Shown one piece after another: positions 26,218 to 34,901 of a stretch of 64,000 nt of DNA (positions are counted from its first letter, which is position 1; every line of letters begins with the position of its first letter). The stretch is from Cohnella sp. CFH 77786 (GTDB taxonomy: Bacteria; Bacillota; Bacilli; Paenibacillales; Paenibacillaceae), in contig NZ_WJIB01000017.1 of NCBI RefSeq assembly GCF_019400745.1, positions 62,001 through 126,000 of the forward strand, written 5' to 3'. Below the pieces are notes generated by a model, which had not been told where the DNA came from, made no database searches, and saw only the letters and a list, made by a program, of their open reading frames with translations. The position numbers and the translations under genes are program-made.

Positions 26218-26775
26218 ATGAACCTGGCGCCGAAGCAACAAACGCCGCTGAAAGTCGACTATACGGATCCCTCCGCGGCGATACAGCTCGCGGAATGGAT
26301 CAGCGGCTATACGAAGTGGCTGCCCGCCAATCGGCGGATCGTCGTCGTATGCCTGGGTACCGACCGGTCGACGGGCGACTCGCTCGGTCCGATTACCGGC
26401 ACCGTCCTGAGCAAATTCAAGTCTCCCTCCTTCGACCTGTTCGGGACGCTGGAGGAGCCGGTGCATGCCGTGAACTTGGGCGACACGCTCGATTTGATCC
26501 GCAGCCGATACCGTCAACCCTTCATCGTCGGCGTGGATGCTTGTTTGGGCAAAGCCGCGAGCGTCGGCACCATCCATGTCGGGGAAGGCCCGATCCGTCC
26601 GGGTGCAGGCGTCAACAAGGAGCTTCCGCCCGTGGGCGACATCCACATTTCCGGCGTCGTCAATATCGGAGGCTTCATGGAATATTTCGTCCTGCAGAAT
26701 ACGAGGCTTCATCTGGTGATGGGGATGGCCGAACTCATCGCGCAAGGCTTCTATCGCGCCGTAAACCGGGAATGA
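26218..26775 (+). CDS. yyaC: YyaC-family spore protein (DUF1256)
   Basis: A 185-aa protein of the YyaC family, which is related to the germination protease GPR and is made in the forespore of Bacillus. The family core is visible: VVCLGTDRSTGDSLGPITG (residues about 42-60), FIVGVDACLG and the Gly/Ile-rich NIGGFMEYFVLQNTRLH. The ribosome site TTGAGGTGATGG lies before the ATG. It is monocistronic, flanked by a strong terminator and by an upstream palindrome. Its presence is the clearest sign that the organism forms endospores. The exact function of YyaC is not settled. Confidence 0.92.
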   Translation: MNLAPKQQTPLKVDYTDPSAAIQLAEWISGYTKWLPANRRIVVVCLGTDRSTGDSLGPITGTVLSKFKSPSFDLFGTLEEPVHAVNLGDTLDLIRSRYRQPFIVGVDACLGKAASVGTIHVGEGPIRPGAGVNKELPPVGDIHISGVVNIGGFMEYFVLQNTRLHLVMGMAELIAQGFYRAVNRE

Positions 26776-26802
26776 CGCCGGGCCCTTGGGCCCGGCGTCA
26801 TT
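26771..26802 (+). terminator. Long perfect terminator hairpin after yyaC
   Basis: Perfect 15-bp arms, AATGACGCCGGGCCC and GGGCCCGGCGTCATT, around TT. The hairpin includes the yyaC stop codon. The T run is short, so it may also act to stabilise the 3' end. Confidence 0.8.
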
Positions 26803-26917
26803 CCCGCGCTCGGTCTTTACTCTCCCGGCGACTCCGTATCTTGAATCCGTACGGTACGATCCAAGCGCGTTTTTGAACGGCTTGAACTCCGCGCTCCGTC
26901 GCCTGTTTCCCCTTCTT

Positions 26918-27835
26918 TCAGCCTTCTTCGCCGTAATACACCCTTAGCCGGATATCTTGGTTGTAATTGCCGAATCCCGCACCGTACAACGTTAAGCCGC
27001 CCACGTGCTCCGAATCCTCCTCCACCGCGAATCGCAAGGTCCAGAAATGCTCCTCCAGGCGCAAATCCGCCAAGGTCGTATCCGAAATGCGCATTCCGTC
27101 CACGTAGGTTCCGGATTTCGTCACGCGTACCGTTTTCCACAACCCGAATTGGTTCACATCGCTGCTCCACCACTCCGGCGTGTACCTTCCACGCTGCTTG
27201 CCCCCGTAATCGCCGGGACTCGTCCAAGTGCCAAGCTTCACTCCGTTGAAATAAAACCGGATGTCGGACGGCCAATGGTCGCTGACTCCAGGCGCTTCCG
27301 AGGAAATTTCAAGCGAAATCTCCAGTTCCTCCGCCTTCTGGCTGGGATGCAGGTAATTCGGCGTCTTGTATTCGACGAATCCTCTGCCGAACCACAGAAT
27401 CGCCGCGTTCACCCTCTCCGGATCGAGGAAATAGCGGGGGTCGTCGAACAAGCCGATCTTTTTCTCCTTCGTCGCAAGCCCGCAGGTCGGATAGACTTCG
27501 AAGGCCGTATAATGTCCGACCGGAATCGACTGCTCCCGGAACGCACGTTCTCCGCCGGCGGCAGGCAGATCGATCTCGACGGCCTTTTCCTTCAGGAAAC
27601 ACAGCTTATGGGTTCCGCCATCCCGCCGGATCCGCCGCGTGCCGATGAGCCCCGCTTCCTCCAATTTGCGGATATGCATCGTCACGATCGCCGAACTGAG
27701 CTCAAGGCTCGCCGCGATCTCTTTGACGTTGAGCTCCCGTTTCGCCAGCACGTCCAGGATACGAAGCCGGACTTCGCTAGCCAGCGCCTCGTATAAGGGA
27801 AGCCATTTGCGGTCCGTGTTCGCTTTGATCGTCAT
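26918..27835 (-). CDS. ArsR-type winged-helix regulator with a large C-terminal domain
   Basis: A 305-aa regulator. Residues about 12-75 form an ArsR/SmtB-like winged helix (LYEALASEVRLRILDVLAKREL and IVTMHIRKLEEAGLI), without the metal-binding Cys residues of ArsR. The remaining 220 residues are beta-rich, with many Trp, Tyr and Phe (WPSDIRFYFNGVKLGTWTSPGDYG), and look like a jelly-roll ligand-binding or sugar-binding module. It is divergent from the GH51 arabinofuranosidase gene. Regulators of this plan often stand beside glycosidases in Paenibacillus, so I infer that it senses an arabinose-related signal and controls the neighbour. Confidence 0.85.
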   Translation of the reverse strand: MTIKANTDRKWLPLYEALASEVRLRILDVLAKRELNVKEIAASLELSSAIVTMHIRKLEEAGLIGTRRIRRDGGTHKLCFLKEKAVEIDLPAAGGERAFREQSIPVGHYTAFEVYPTCGLATKEKKIGLFDDPRYFLDPERVNAAILWFGRGFVEYKTPNYLHPSQKAEELEISLEISSEAPGVSDHWPSDIRFYFNGVKLGTWTSPGDYGGKQRGRYTPEWWSSDVNQFGLWKTVRVTKSGTYVDGMRISDTTLADLRLEEHFWTLRFAVEEDSEHVGGLTLYGAGFGNYNQDIRLRVYYGEEG

Positions 27836-27864
27836 GTTCGTGGATGCTCCCTTTCCTGCGTGTT

Positions 27865-27986
27865 CATTTAAATTAATATAGATGTAATTTTAAAATATCG
27901 CAATATCATTATTTATCCGCGTATTGCACTTTGAATCAACTTATTGTTTAATTTAATTAAGCATTTTGCATTATTAAATTAATATT
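27865..27986. promoter_or_regulatory. AT-rich divergent control region with repeated TTAAATTAA-like sites
   Basis: The 182-bp gap between the regulator and GH51 genes is strikingly AT-rich. It holds three related near-palindromes: ATTTAAATTAATAT (27865-27878), TTTAATTTAATTAA (27947-27960) and TATTAAATTAATATT (27972-27986). These are candidate operators for the ArsR-type regulator and also supply promoter-like sequence in both directions. Confidence 0.6.
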
Positions 27987-28017
27987 CCTATTATTTTAAG
28001 GAGGTTACATTGTCGTT

Positions 28018-29526
28018 ATGTCTCATTCCGCCAAAATGATCGTGGACAAAGATTTCGTGATCGGCCGAGTGGACGACAGGCTGTACGGCTCGTTCATCGA
28101 GCATTTGGGCAGAGCCGTCTACGGAGGGATTTTCGAACCCGGACATCCGACCGCCGACGAGCGCGGGTTTCGCCGGGATGTGCTCGATTTGGTCCGCAAG
28201 CTGCGCGTTCCCATCGTCCGGTATCCGGGCGGCAATTTCGTTTCCGGCTATGACTGGAAGGACGGCATCGGCCCGGTCGAAAACCGGCCGAGAAGGCTTG
28301 ATCTTGCTTGGCGGACGGTCGAACCGAACCTCTTCGGCTTGAACGAATTCGCGGATTGGTCCAAGGCGGCCGCCACCGACGTCATGTGGGCGATCAATCT
28401 CGGCACCCAAGGCATCGACGATGCCCGCAACGTGGTCGAATACGCCAACCATCCTTCCGGCAGCTATTGGAGCGATTTGCGGATCAGCCACGGCTACAAG
28501 GCACCGCACAACATCAAAACCTGGTGCCTGGGCAACGAGATGGACGGTCCTTGGCAGATCGGGCGCAAGACCGCGGACGAGTATGGCCGCGCAGCGGTAG
28601 AAGCTGCCAAAGTCATGAAATGGGTCGACCCGTCAATCGAGGTCGTAGCCTGCGGCAGTTCCGCTTTGGGCATGCCCACGTTTGCGGAATGGGAAGCGAC
28701 CGTCCTCGACCATACGTACGAACACGTGGATTTTCTGTCGCTGCATCAATACTACGGGAACCGCGAGAACGACACGCCGACGTTCCTCGCGCGCTCCGTC
28801 CAGATGGAGGAGTTCATCCGCAGCGTCGCCGCGATCTGCGACTACGTCAAAGCCAAGAAGCGCAGCAAGAAGAAGATGTACCTGTCCTTCGACGAATGGA
28901 ACGTGTGGTTCCATTCCAACGATGCGGACAAGAAAATCGAGCCCTGGCAAATCGCGCCTCCGCAATTGGAAGACGTATATACGATGGAGGACGCGCTGGT
29001 CGTCGGCTGCATGCTGATCAGCCTGCTCAAGAACTCGGACCGCGTGCGGATGGCGTGCCTTGCGCAGCTCGTTAACGTCATCGCCCCGATCATGACGGAG
29101 AATGGAGGAGCGGCTTGGGCGCAGACGATCTACTATCCTTACCTCCACGCCTCCCTCTACGGCCGCGGGCAAGCGTTGGTCCCGCTCGTGCAATCGCCGA
29201 AGTACGACACGAAGGAAATCACCGACGTTCCATACCTGGAGAGCGTCGCCGTTCATAACGAAGAAAACGGGGAAATCACGATTTTCGCGGTCAACCGCAG
29301 CTTGGACGATGCCCTGCTGTTCGAAGCGGATTTGCGGAGCTTCGGCGATTGCTCGGTTATCGAGCATCTGGTGCTGGAGAACGCCGACCTGAAGGCGGTC
29401 AACACTTCGGCCGATCCGGAGCGGGTCGCTCCGCGTGCCGGAGGCGGTGCGGCCGCGGACGGCTCGAAGGTGACCGCGCTGCTGAACAAGGCGTCCTGGA
29501 ACGTAATCCGCTTGCGCACGGTTTGA
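28018..29526 (+). CDS. abfA: GH51 alpha-L-arabinofuranosidase
   Basis: A 502-aa cytoplasmic enzyme that removes terminal alpha-L-arabinofuranosyl groups from arabino-oligosaccharides. The full GH51 plan is present: YGSFIEHLGRAVYGGIFEPG near the N-terminus, acid/base Glu174 in WCLGNEMDGPWQ and nucleophile Glu293 in SFDEWNVW, almost the same numbering as characterised Geobacillus AbfA (Glu175/Glu294). No signal peptide, so it acts on imported oligosaccharides. AAGGAGG lies 13 bases before the ATG, a slightly long spacing. The gene is divergent from its probable regulator. Two blocks of 51-bp repeats follow it. Confidence 0.95.
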   Translation: MSHSAKMIVDKDFVIGRVDDRLYGSFIEHLGRAVYGGIFEPGHPTADERGFRRDVLDLVRKLRVPIVRYPGGNFVSGYDWKDGIGPVENRPRRLDLAWRTVEPNLFGLNEFADWSKAAATDVMWAINLGTQGIDDARNVVEYANHPSGSYWSDLRISHGYKAPHNIKTWCLGNEMDGPWQIGRKTADEYGRAAVEAAKVMKWVDPSIEVVACGSSALGMPTFAEWEATVLDHTYEHVDFLSLHQYYGNRENDTPTFLARSVQMEEFIRSVAAICDYVKAKKRSKKKMYLSFDEWNVWFHSNDADKKIEPWQIAPPQLEDVYTMEDALVVGCMLISLLKNSDRVRMACLAQLVNVIAPIMTENGGAAWAQTIYYPYLHASLYGRGQALVPLVQSPKYDTKEITDVPYLESVAVHNEENGEITIFAVNRSLDDALLFEADLRSFGDCSVIEHLVLENADLKAVNTSADPERVAPRAGGGAAADGSKVTALLNKASWNVIRLRTV

Positions 29527-29544
29527 TGGAGACGGCTCCGTTAA

Positions 29545-29670
29545 GACGGTTTTGGCATCTTGCGGAGCGGATTCGCGCGCGTTGAGCTTCCCGAAGACGA
29601 TCTGATCGTCTTGCGGAGATCCGATGTCTCGCGAATGGCGATGCAAGACGGTCCCGACGTCTTAGGGAAG
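29545..29670. repeat. Degenerate copies of the CGTCTTGCGGAG repeat family
   Basis: Three decayed copies follow the GH51 gene. The CGTCTT anchor falls at 29607 and 29658, 51 bp apart; the first copy (CATCTTGCGGAGC near 29566) is 41 bp upstream, as if 10 bp had been lost. The best copy reads CTTCCCGAAGACG, loop, CGTCTTGCGGAG, the same element as the array near 43.0 kb. Confidence 0.8.
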
Positions 29671-29690
29671 GCCGAGGGACGACCTTCAAG

Positions 29691-29868
29691 CCGGGTTTTT
29701 CCGGGTTACAACAGGCGCTTGGCTCGTTTGCGGCGTTCTAACCGGGTTTTTCCGGGTTACAACAGGCGCTTCGCTCGTTTGCGGCGTTCTAACCGGGTTT
29801 TTCCCGGTTACAGCGGACGCTTCGCTCGTTTGCGGCGTTCTAACCGGGTTTTTCCCGGTTGCAGTCGG
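29691..29868. repeat. 51-bp tandem array with CCGGG-TTTTT hairpins
   Basis: The unit CCGGGTTTTTCC... starts at 29691, 29742, 29793 and 29844, exactly 51 bp apart. Copies three and four hold a perfect hairpin, AACCGGG and CCCGGTT around five T. The array lies between two convergent genes and directly before a bidirectional terminator. A relative of this unit occurs near 41.3 kb. Confidence 0.95.
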
Positions 29869-29876
29869 TTACGAAA

Positions 29877-29926
29877 AAAGAGGGATCGGAGATCAGCGGC
29901 TTGCGTCTGATCCCCTATCCCTCTTT
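29877..29926. terminator. Bidirectional terminator between GH51 and DUF1854 genes
   Basis: AAAGAGGGAT pairs with ATCCCTCTTT, and an inner GATCAG pairs with CTGATC. A run of A before and T-rich sequence after allow use from both convergent genes. Confidence 0.85.
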
Positions 29927-29947
29927 CGTTTCTTCGCCGTCGCGCCC

Positions 29948-30469
29948 CTAGACCACGTCCGTGAGCTGCATGCGGCTATGGCTGTCCAACTTGCGCCAGT
30001 CCGGGATTTCGCAGCGTCTGCCGCTCACGTCCGTCAAGATAATGCGTCCTCCGCCCGGAAACTGCATATGCTCGTGCAGGTTCCGCATCGCGAGCTTCGT
30101 CGGTCCCAGAGTCGTCTGAAGCTCCCACAGCCACAGATCGGACTTCTGCTTCACGCTGTCCACCCTCGTCACGCTCGGCAGGAAATACCGGAACCCCAGC
30201 TCCCGCTCCAGCTCCTTGGCGCTCTCCTCGTCCATCTCGCCGATGTCGCGGATGATCCCGATCTCCTCGCCTTTGCCGTCCCGGATCGAGATATATTGCG
30301 AGGCGTACCGAAAAGGGAAAACTCGGTAGACGACGATTTCAGGATACGACTTCCCGTCCACGACGCCTTGGAACACGCCGCCGGGCCCGCGGCTGAAATA
30401 CGCTTGCCCCGGCTCGATGATCCGGATTTCATAGGCATCCTGCATCTGTCCCGCACCTCCGTCCTGCAT
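29948..30469 (-). CDS. DUF1854 family protein linked to an ABC exporter
   Basis: A 173-aa protein of the DUF1854 family, recognised by PDWRKLDSHSR near the C-terminus, the EIGIIRDIGEMDEES segment and RYFLPSVTRVDSVKQKSDLWLWE. No membrane segment. Its start codon overlaps the last base of the ABC exporter stop (TGATG at 30467-30471), so the two are translationally coupled. DUF1854 proteins are known to pair with such exporters, including those beside cyanophycin genes in proteobacteria, but no cyanophycin gene is seen here and the function is unknown. An internal ATG at codon 9 is an alternative start. Confidence 0.85.
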   Translation of the reverse strand: MQDGGAGQMQDAYEIRIIEPGQAYFSRGPGGVFQGVVDGKSYPEIVVYRVFPFRYASQYISIRDGKGEEIGIIRDIGEMDEESAKELERELGFRYFLPSVTRVDSVKQKSDLWLWELQTTLGPTKLAMRNLHEHMQFPGGGRIILTDVSGRRCEIPDWRKLDSHSRMQLTDVV

Positions 30470-32661
30470 CAGCCTTCGACCCCCTTGATTCTGGACAATT
30501 CCTTCTGCGCGTCGACCAACTTGCGGTAAGCGCCGTCGTCTCGGGCGAGCAGCTCCTCGTGGGTGCCGACCTCCGCGATTTTCCCTTTCTCGATCACGAC
30601 AAGGCGGTCGGCGTTGCGCAGCGTGGAGAGCCGATGCGCGATGGCGAACGTGGTCCTTCCCTTCACGAGCCGCGAGATCGCTTCCTGGATCTGCCGCTCC
30701 GTTTCCGTATCGACGGAAGCGGTCGCCTCGTCGAGGATCAGGATCCGCGGATCGTGGATGATGGCGCGGGCGATGGAAACCCGCTGCTTCTCCCCGCCCG
30801 ACAACCGGTGGCCGCGTTCGCCCACCCGGGTATCGTAGCCATCCGGCAGCCGGACGATGAAATCGTGAGCGTTGGCGATTCTCGCGGCCCGCATGATTTC
30901 CTCCGGCGTCGCGTCCGGCTTCGAGTACGCGATATTCTCGGCGATCGTGCCGTCGAACAGGAACGTCTCCTGCAGCACGACGCCGATCTGCTTGCGCAAG
31001 TCCGTCTGGCCGATACCCCGCAGGTCGACGCCGTCGATGCGGATCCGGCCTTCATCCGTGTCGTAAAACCGGCAAATCAAATTGATGAACGTGGACTTGC
31101 CCGCACCGGAGTGGCCGACCAGCCCGATCATTTCTCCGGCCTTCACCCGTAAGTTGATGTCCTTGAGAACGGGATGGTGTTTTTCGTAGCCGTACGTGAC
31201 ATGCTCGAACTCCACTTCTCCCCGGATCGTGCCGATCGGAACCGGGTCGCGGGCATCGGGCACGTCGGACGGCGTATCCATGATTTCGAAAACCCGGTCT
31301 GCCGCCGCGATGGCGTGACTGGCCCAGTTGATCATCTGGCTCACCCATTGCAGAGGTGCGAACAACATGCCGAGATACGAGATGAGCGCCATCAAAACCC
31401 CAAGCTGCAGTTCGCCCCGAATGACGGATGATCCGCCGTTGTACCAAATCAGCAGCGTGCCGACGCCGGCGATGAAGGAAAACAGCGGAAATATCCCCTG
31501 CCACAAGCCTTCGATGCGGATATTGTGCCGGACGAGCTCACGGTTGGCTTCGGCGTAACGCGAGATTTCCGTCTTTTCCCGGCCGAACGCCTTGACGACC
31601 CGGATCCCCTGAAGCGAATCCCCGACGAGCACATTCAGGCGAAAAATCGATCTCCACTGCTGATACCAACGCCTGCCGATCTTGGGCCACAGGGTCATGG
31701 AAACGGTTATCATGAAAGGCATCGGCAAAAGCGCGAACAAGGTGAGCTTCCAATCGAGTCCGAACATGATTGCGAAAATGGCGACGATCCGCAGCGACTC
31801 CGCGCTGACCCAAATGACGCCGTCCGTCATGAATTGGCGCATCGCTTCCGAATCGCTGTTGACCCGCCCGACGAACTGCGACGTTTGCCGCCGGTCGAAG
31901 AAAGCGAGGGACAACCGCATCAAAGCGTGGTAAATGTCGTTCCGCAAGTCGCCCATCAGCTTGGAGCCGACCCATACTCCGATCAATCCCCGGGCGGTTT
32001 GCATGACGGACATGATAAACGAGGTGGCGCCGAGCCCGAGCACGACCCACAAGAGCGCCGATCCCGCGTTTTTCGGCTGCAGGACGTCGTCGATCATGAT
32101 TTTGGTTAAATAAGGCGGAATCAGCTCGACGACCGTCGTCAACACGAGCAGCAGCCCGGCGATAGCCATTTTCCCTTTATAGGGTTTGGCGTAACGCAGC
32201 ATGCGCCTAAGCACTTTGCCGCTGCTCTTGCAGATCGGGCAGGTTTGCGTCCCTTCCGACAACGGATTGCCGCAACTCGGGCAATAGCGGGGAAACTCCT
32301 TCTTCGAGACAAGGGGCGGCTCTTCTCCCTTGGCCATCGCGGTCAGCCATTTCGCGGCGAATCCGAATGCCGCGGACAACGCGGCCGTGTACCGGGACAG
32401 CACGACCGGCCCGTTCTTCGTATCGGCGAGCAGCGTGCCGCCGCCGATTCCGTTCACCGCCCGCGCTTCCGTCAGCTCGCGGGCATCCAGCCGGTACGAC
32501 GGCTCGTCTTCCGCGCCCCATAACGTGATTTCCCGTTCCGTGACCGCCAGCCACATTTCGCCGAAATGCCCGTTCAACATAAGATCCGCCTGGACGCTGA
32601 AGACCGGCTCCCCGGACAATCGCTTCCGGATCCGTTCCGGAAGCGTACGTTCTATCGACAT
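30469..32661 (-). CDS. ABC exporter with N-terminal extra domain and zinc ribbon
   Basis: A 730-aa half-transporter of the MsbA/LmrA type. It is longer than usual because about 115 residues precede the membrane part: a small beta-rich domain and then a zinc ribbon, RYCPSCGNPL...TQTCPICKS (four Cys near 125-145). Six membrane helices follow from about 165 to 450. The ATPase has Walker A GHSGAGKST, signature LSGGEKQR and Walker B ILILDEAT with the switch His in AIAHRLST. It probably works as a homodimer and exports an unknown hydrophobic or peptide-like substrate. The coupled DUF1854 protein is its likely partner. Confidence 0.93.
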   Translation of the reverse strand: MSIERTLPERIRKRLSGEPVFSVQADLMLNGHFGEMWLAVTEREITLWGAEDEPSYRLDARELTEARAVNGIGGGTLLADTKNGPVVLSRYTAALSAAFGFAAKWLTAMAKGEEPPLVSKKEFPRYCPSCGNPLSEGTQTCPICKSSGKVLRRMLRYAKPYKGKMAIAGLLLVLTTVVELIPPYLTKIMIDDVLQPKNAGSALLWVVLGLGATSFIMSVMQTARGLIGVWVGSKLMGDLRNDIYHALMRLSLAFFDRRQTSQFVGRVNSDSEAMRQFMTDGVIWVSAESLRIVAIFAIMFGLDWKLTLFALLPMPFMITVSMTLWPKIGRRWYQQWRSIFRLNVLVGDSLQGIRVVKAFGREKTEISRYAEANRELVRHNIRIEGLWQGIFPLFSFIAGVGTLLIWYNGGSSVIRGELQLGVLMALISYLGMLFAPLQWVSQMINWASHAIAAADRVFEIMDTPSDVPDARDPVPIGTIRGEVEFEHVTYGYEKHHPVLKDINLRVKAGEMIGLVGHSGAGKSTFINLICRFYDTDEGRIRIDGVDLRGIGQTDLRKQIGVVLQETFLFDGTIAENIAYSKPDATPEEIMRAARIANAHDFIVRLPDGYDTRVGERGHRLSGGEKQRVSIARAIIHDPRILILDEATASVDTETERQIQEAISRLVKGRTTFAIAHRLSTLRNADRLVVIEKGKIAEVGTHEELLARDDGAYRKLVDAQKELSRIKGVEG

Positions 32662-33049
32662 GTAAGCATCCGCCTTTACGAGAGAAAAATAAAAACACGA
32701 ACGTCTGCGCCCGTGCTCCCAGCAAACCGATGCGGTTGTAGGTGGAGATCGTACGGGGCGATTTTCGGTTAACGGCGATTCACCTTGATTCCGTACCGCA
32801 TGTCGAACAACCCCTTTCTATCCAGAATATGACAGACCTCCCTTCAGTATACGGGAATCGCCAGCCACTCACAACGAAGTTCCCCATCCTTATTCATCGT
32901 TATTTTCGGAATTTTATTTCGTAAAAAGAGCACGCCGAACGTGCCCTCGCTCATTTGCGTTCCCCTATGCTTCTTCGCGAATGAATCTATGCTTCCCCGA
33001 ATATGGTTGAACGAGGATACCTGTTCCTTAGGGGAGGAATCGTGCCGTT
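32662..33049. other. Intergenic stretch between divergent genes, no gene recognised
   Basis: About 390 bp between the leftward exporter gene and the rightward DUF2935 gene. It becomes AT-rich at 32800-32930 and should hold both promoters, but I cannot assign boxes with confidence. GAGCACG...CGTGCCC near 32928-32943 is a small imperfect hairpin. Confidence 0.4.
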
Positions 33050-33871
33050 ATGGCGAATGAATTCGTAACGCGTTCCCTGGATGAAATCCGTTTTTGGTCC
33101 CGCATTATGAAAGAACATTCCCTGTTCCTGAGGTTGGGATTCAGAGCCGAAGATACGCAATTGATCAACGAGGCCAACCAATTCATTGCGATTTTCGAAG
33201 CGATTGAGAATCGAGCCAACACGCTGCCCCTGGATTCGGATCCTCAAGCGATCATAAGATTCAACTCGGAGGTTCACAATGCGGTCTCCCATATTTGGGT
33301 GTTCAAGAGAAAAGTATTGGGGTTGATATTGACTTGTCAACTTCCCGGAGCCAATAACTTCCCCTTGTTAGTCGATCATGTCAGCAGAGAAGCGAACTAC
33401 TTCAGAAATCGATTGGCGGAATTGAATCTAGGAAAGCTCGAGCCCTTGCCCGATGCCATCATTGACGAAAATGTCTTTTTCTTGCGGATTATGGCCGACC
33501 ATGCGAAGTTCATCAGCCATTTGCTCGATCCGTCCGAACGGAAACTGGTGGATCAAGCGAATGAATTCAGTCACGATTTCGACCAATTGCTTTTCCAAGC
33601 AAGGGATATCGAATCCATGCGCCCCCAATCTCAAAGCGTGCCGATTCTCGATCAATTTTTGGATCAAAACCGGGTATCCGTCAAATCCCTGCGCGATTTT
33701 AAACAGACGGCAAGAGACTTGATAAACGCATGTAAAATCAAAAGCATCATCCACCCCCTGCTTGCCGATCATGTGTTTCGTGAAGCGGAGAGATTCCTGT
33801 TCATCATTGACATGTTCGAACGGCATTTGACCGGAACGCCCGTTTCCATGCGCGATTTGGAGCATGATTAA
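33050..33871 (+). CDS. DUF2935 family protein, two ferritin-like halves
   Basis: A 273-aa soluble protein made of two similar helical halves. Both contain the family pattern of a Glu followed by an aromatic, a Met and an EH or DH pair: DEIRFWSRIMKEHSLFL near residue 10 and DENVFFLRIMADHAKFI near 140, and both end with a HVxREAxxF segment (DHVSREANYF, DHVFREAERF). The repeated His/Glu residues suggest a ferritin-like metal site. Its role is not known; related proteins are widespread in Bacilli. GGGGAGG precedes the ATG. Confidence 0.88.
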   Translation: MANEFVTRSLDEIRFWSRIMKEHSLFLRLGFRAEDTQLINEANQFIAIFEAIENRANTLPLDSDPQAIIRFNSEVHNAVSHIWVFKRKVLGLILTCQLPGANNFPLLVDHVSREANYFRNRLAELNLGKLEPLPDAIIDENVFFLRIMADHAKFISHLLDPSERKLVDQANEFSHDFDQLLFQARDIESMRPQSQSVPILDQFLDQNRVSVKSLRDFKQTARDLINACKIKSIIHPLLADHVFREAERFLFIIDMFERHLTGTPVSMRDLEHD

Positions 33872-33906
33872 CCGATCCTCCCCTCAACTGCGGGGTTGGA
33901 TCGGTT
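33870..33906. terminator. Bidirectional terminator between convergent genes
   Basis: Arms AACCGATCC and GGATCGGTT are perfect, with an inner CCCC/GGGG pairing. It overlaps the stop of the DUF2935 gene and lies 11 bp from the stop of the truncated epimerase gene. Confidence 0.8.
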
Positions 33907-33916
33907 CCATGCCTTC

Positions 33917-34618
33917 TTATATCCCCCACCAAGGATAGTTCGCGTAAGGATAGTAAGCTTCGTTGCCTTCTTGCAAAGCGGTATAGAATTCGCAGAAATT
34001 ATGAACCGGCCGATAACCTAACCATTCCTTCGCCTTGTCGATCGACCAATAGGTGAATCCCCACATCTGGAGCAGTTCACCGATCTCCCGGCCGTGCCGT
34101 CCGACTAAATCCGAAACCCCGGGGAACCTGGATTCCATGAAAGCAACCGGTTCTTTGCTGAACGTTCTAAATTCTTCTTTGGAGAAAGGAACATCCGCCA
34201 TGATATTGAACGAATCGAAAGTGATCGATTTATTCTCCAGGCCGAGCAAAAACGCTTGCGCCGCGTCCCGGTCGTCCACGCCCCCTTTTAGCAAGCGGAA
34301 GCCGTACTGAACGAACGGATCCGGCACGAACATTCCGAGCCGATAGGCAATCGTTTGAATGCCGTGACGGCGGCTATGGAATTCCCCCATCTCCTCGCAC
34401 AGCTTTTTGGTTAATCCGTAAAAGTCGCCCGGCAGAGAGGGGAGGTCCTCCGTCACCGTGGCTACACGATCGTCGTCCGCTTTAACGCTATCGCCATAGA
34501 CGCCCATCGTGCTGCAAAGCAGCACTTTCTCGACCCCGCATCTCAGCGAAGCTTCATAGACGTTATAAGTCCCTTCCACGTTCAACTTCCGGAAATCGTC
34601 CCTCGAATTAAACTGGAA
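33917..34618 (-). pseudogene. 5'-truncated NAD-dependent epimerase/dehydratase
   Basis: The readable part corresponds to the C-terminal two thirds of an extended short-chain dehydrogenase: NVEGTYNVYEASLRCGVEKV, the catalytic YGLTKK (Tyr-x-x-x-Lys) and a substrate-binding tail ending PYPWWGI-like. The N-terminal Rossmann half with GxxGxxG is missing. In frame, homology goes back only to DDFRKLNVEG (about 34600); beyond it the frame meets a stop at 34637-34639 and the sequence becomes unrelated. The only start in the body is TTG at 34585, with no ribosome site. I read this as a gene that lost its 5' end by rearrangement. Confidence 0.8.
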
Positions 34619-34901
34619 CCGCGGAAGTACGCAATTTTACTTCCCTTGGTTACCTCGAAGTTACTAACGGTAGTAGAACTTCAGCCTCAACTTCATAAGC
34701 GCCTTATGGATCCGGACTTCGGCCTTGGGGGTCGGGGTCTTTGTATGTAGAGGAAATATCATGGGAGTGTTCGTATCAGGATAATCTATTAGCCATTCAT
34801 AGAAAATACTCTATTTTTCTTGAAATGGTTGAATCCAACAATCAAAGGGAGTGGAGGGGACATATTCTATACAAAGTCCATCCTAGGAGGAGATACAAGA
34901 A
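34619..34901. other. Junction region upstream of the truncated gene
   Basis: Sequence here is more AT-rich than the flanks and encodes nothing recognisable. A perfect inverted repeat, GGAAGTA and TACTTCC, lies at 34623-34644, right at the point where epimerase homology ends, and may mark the breakpoint. The right part must hold the promoter of the DUF1259 gene. Confidence 0.4.
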
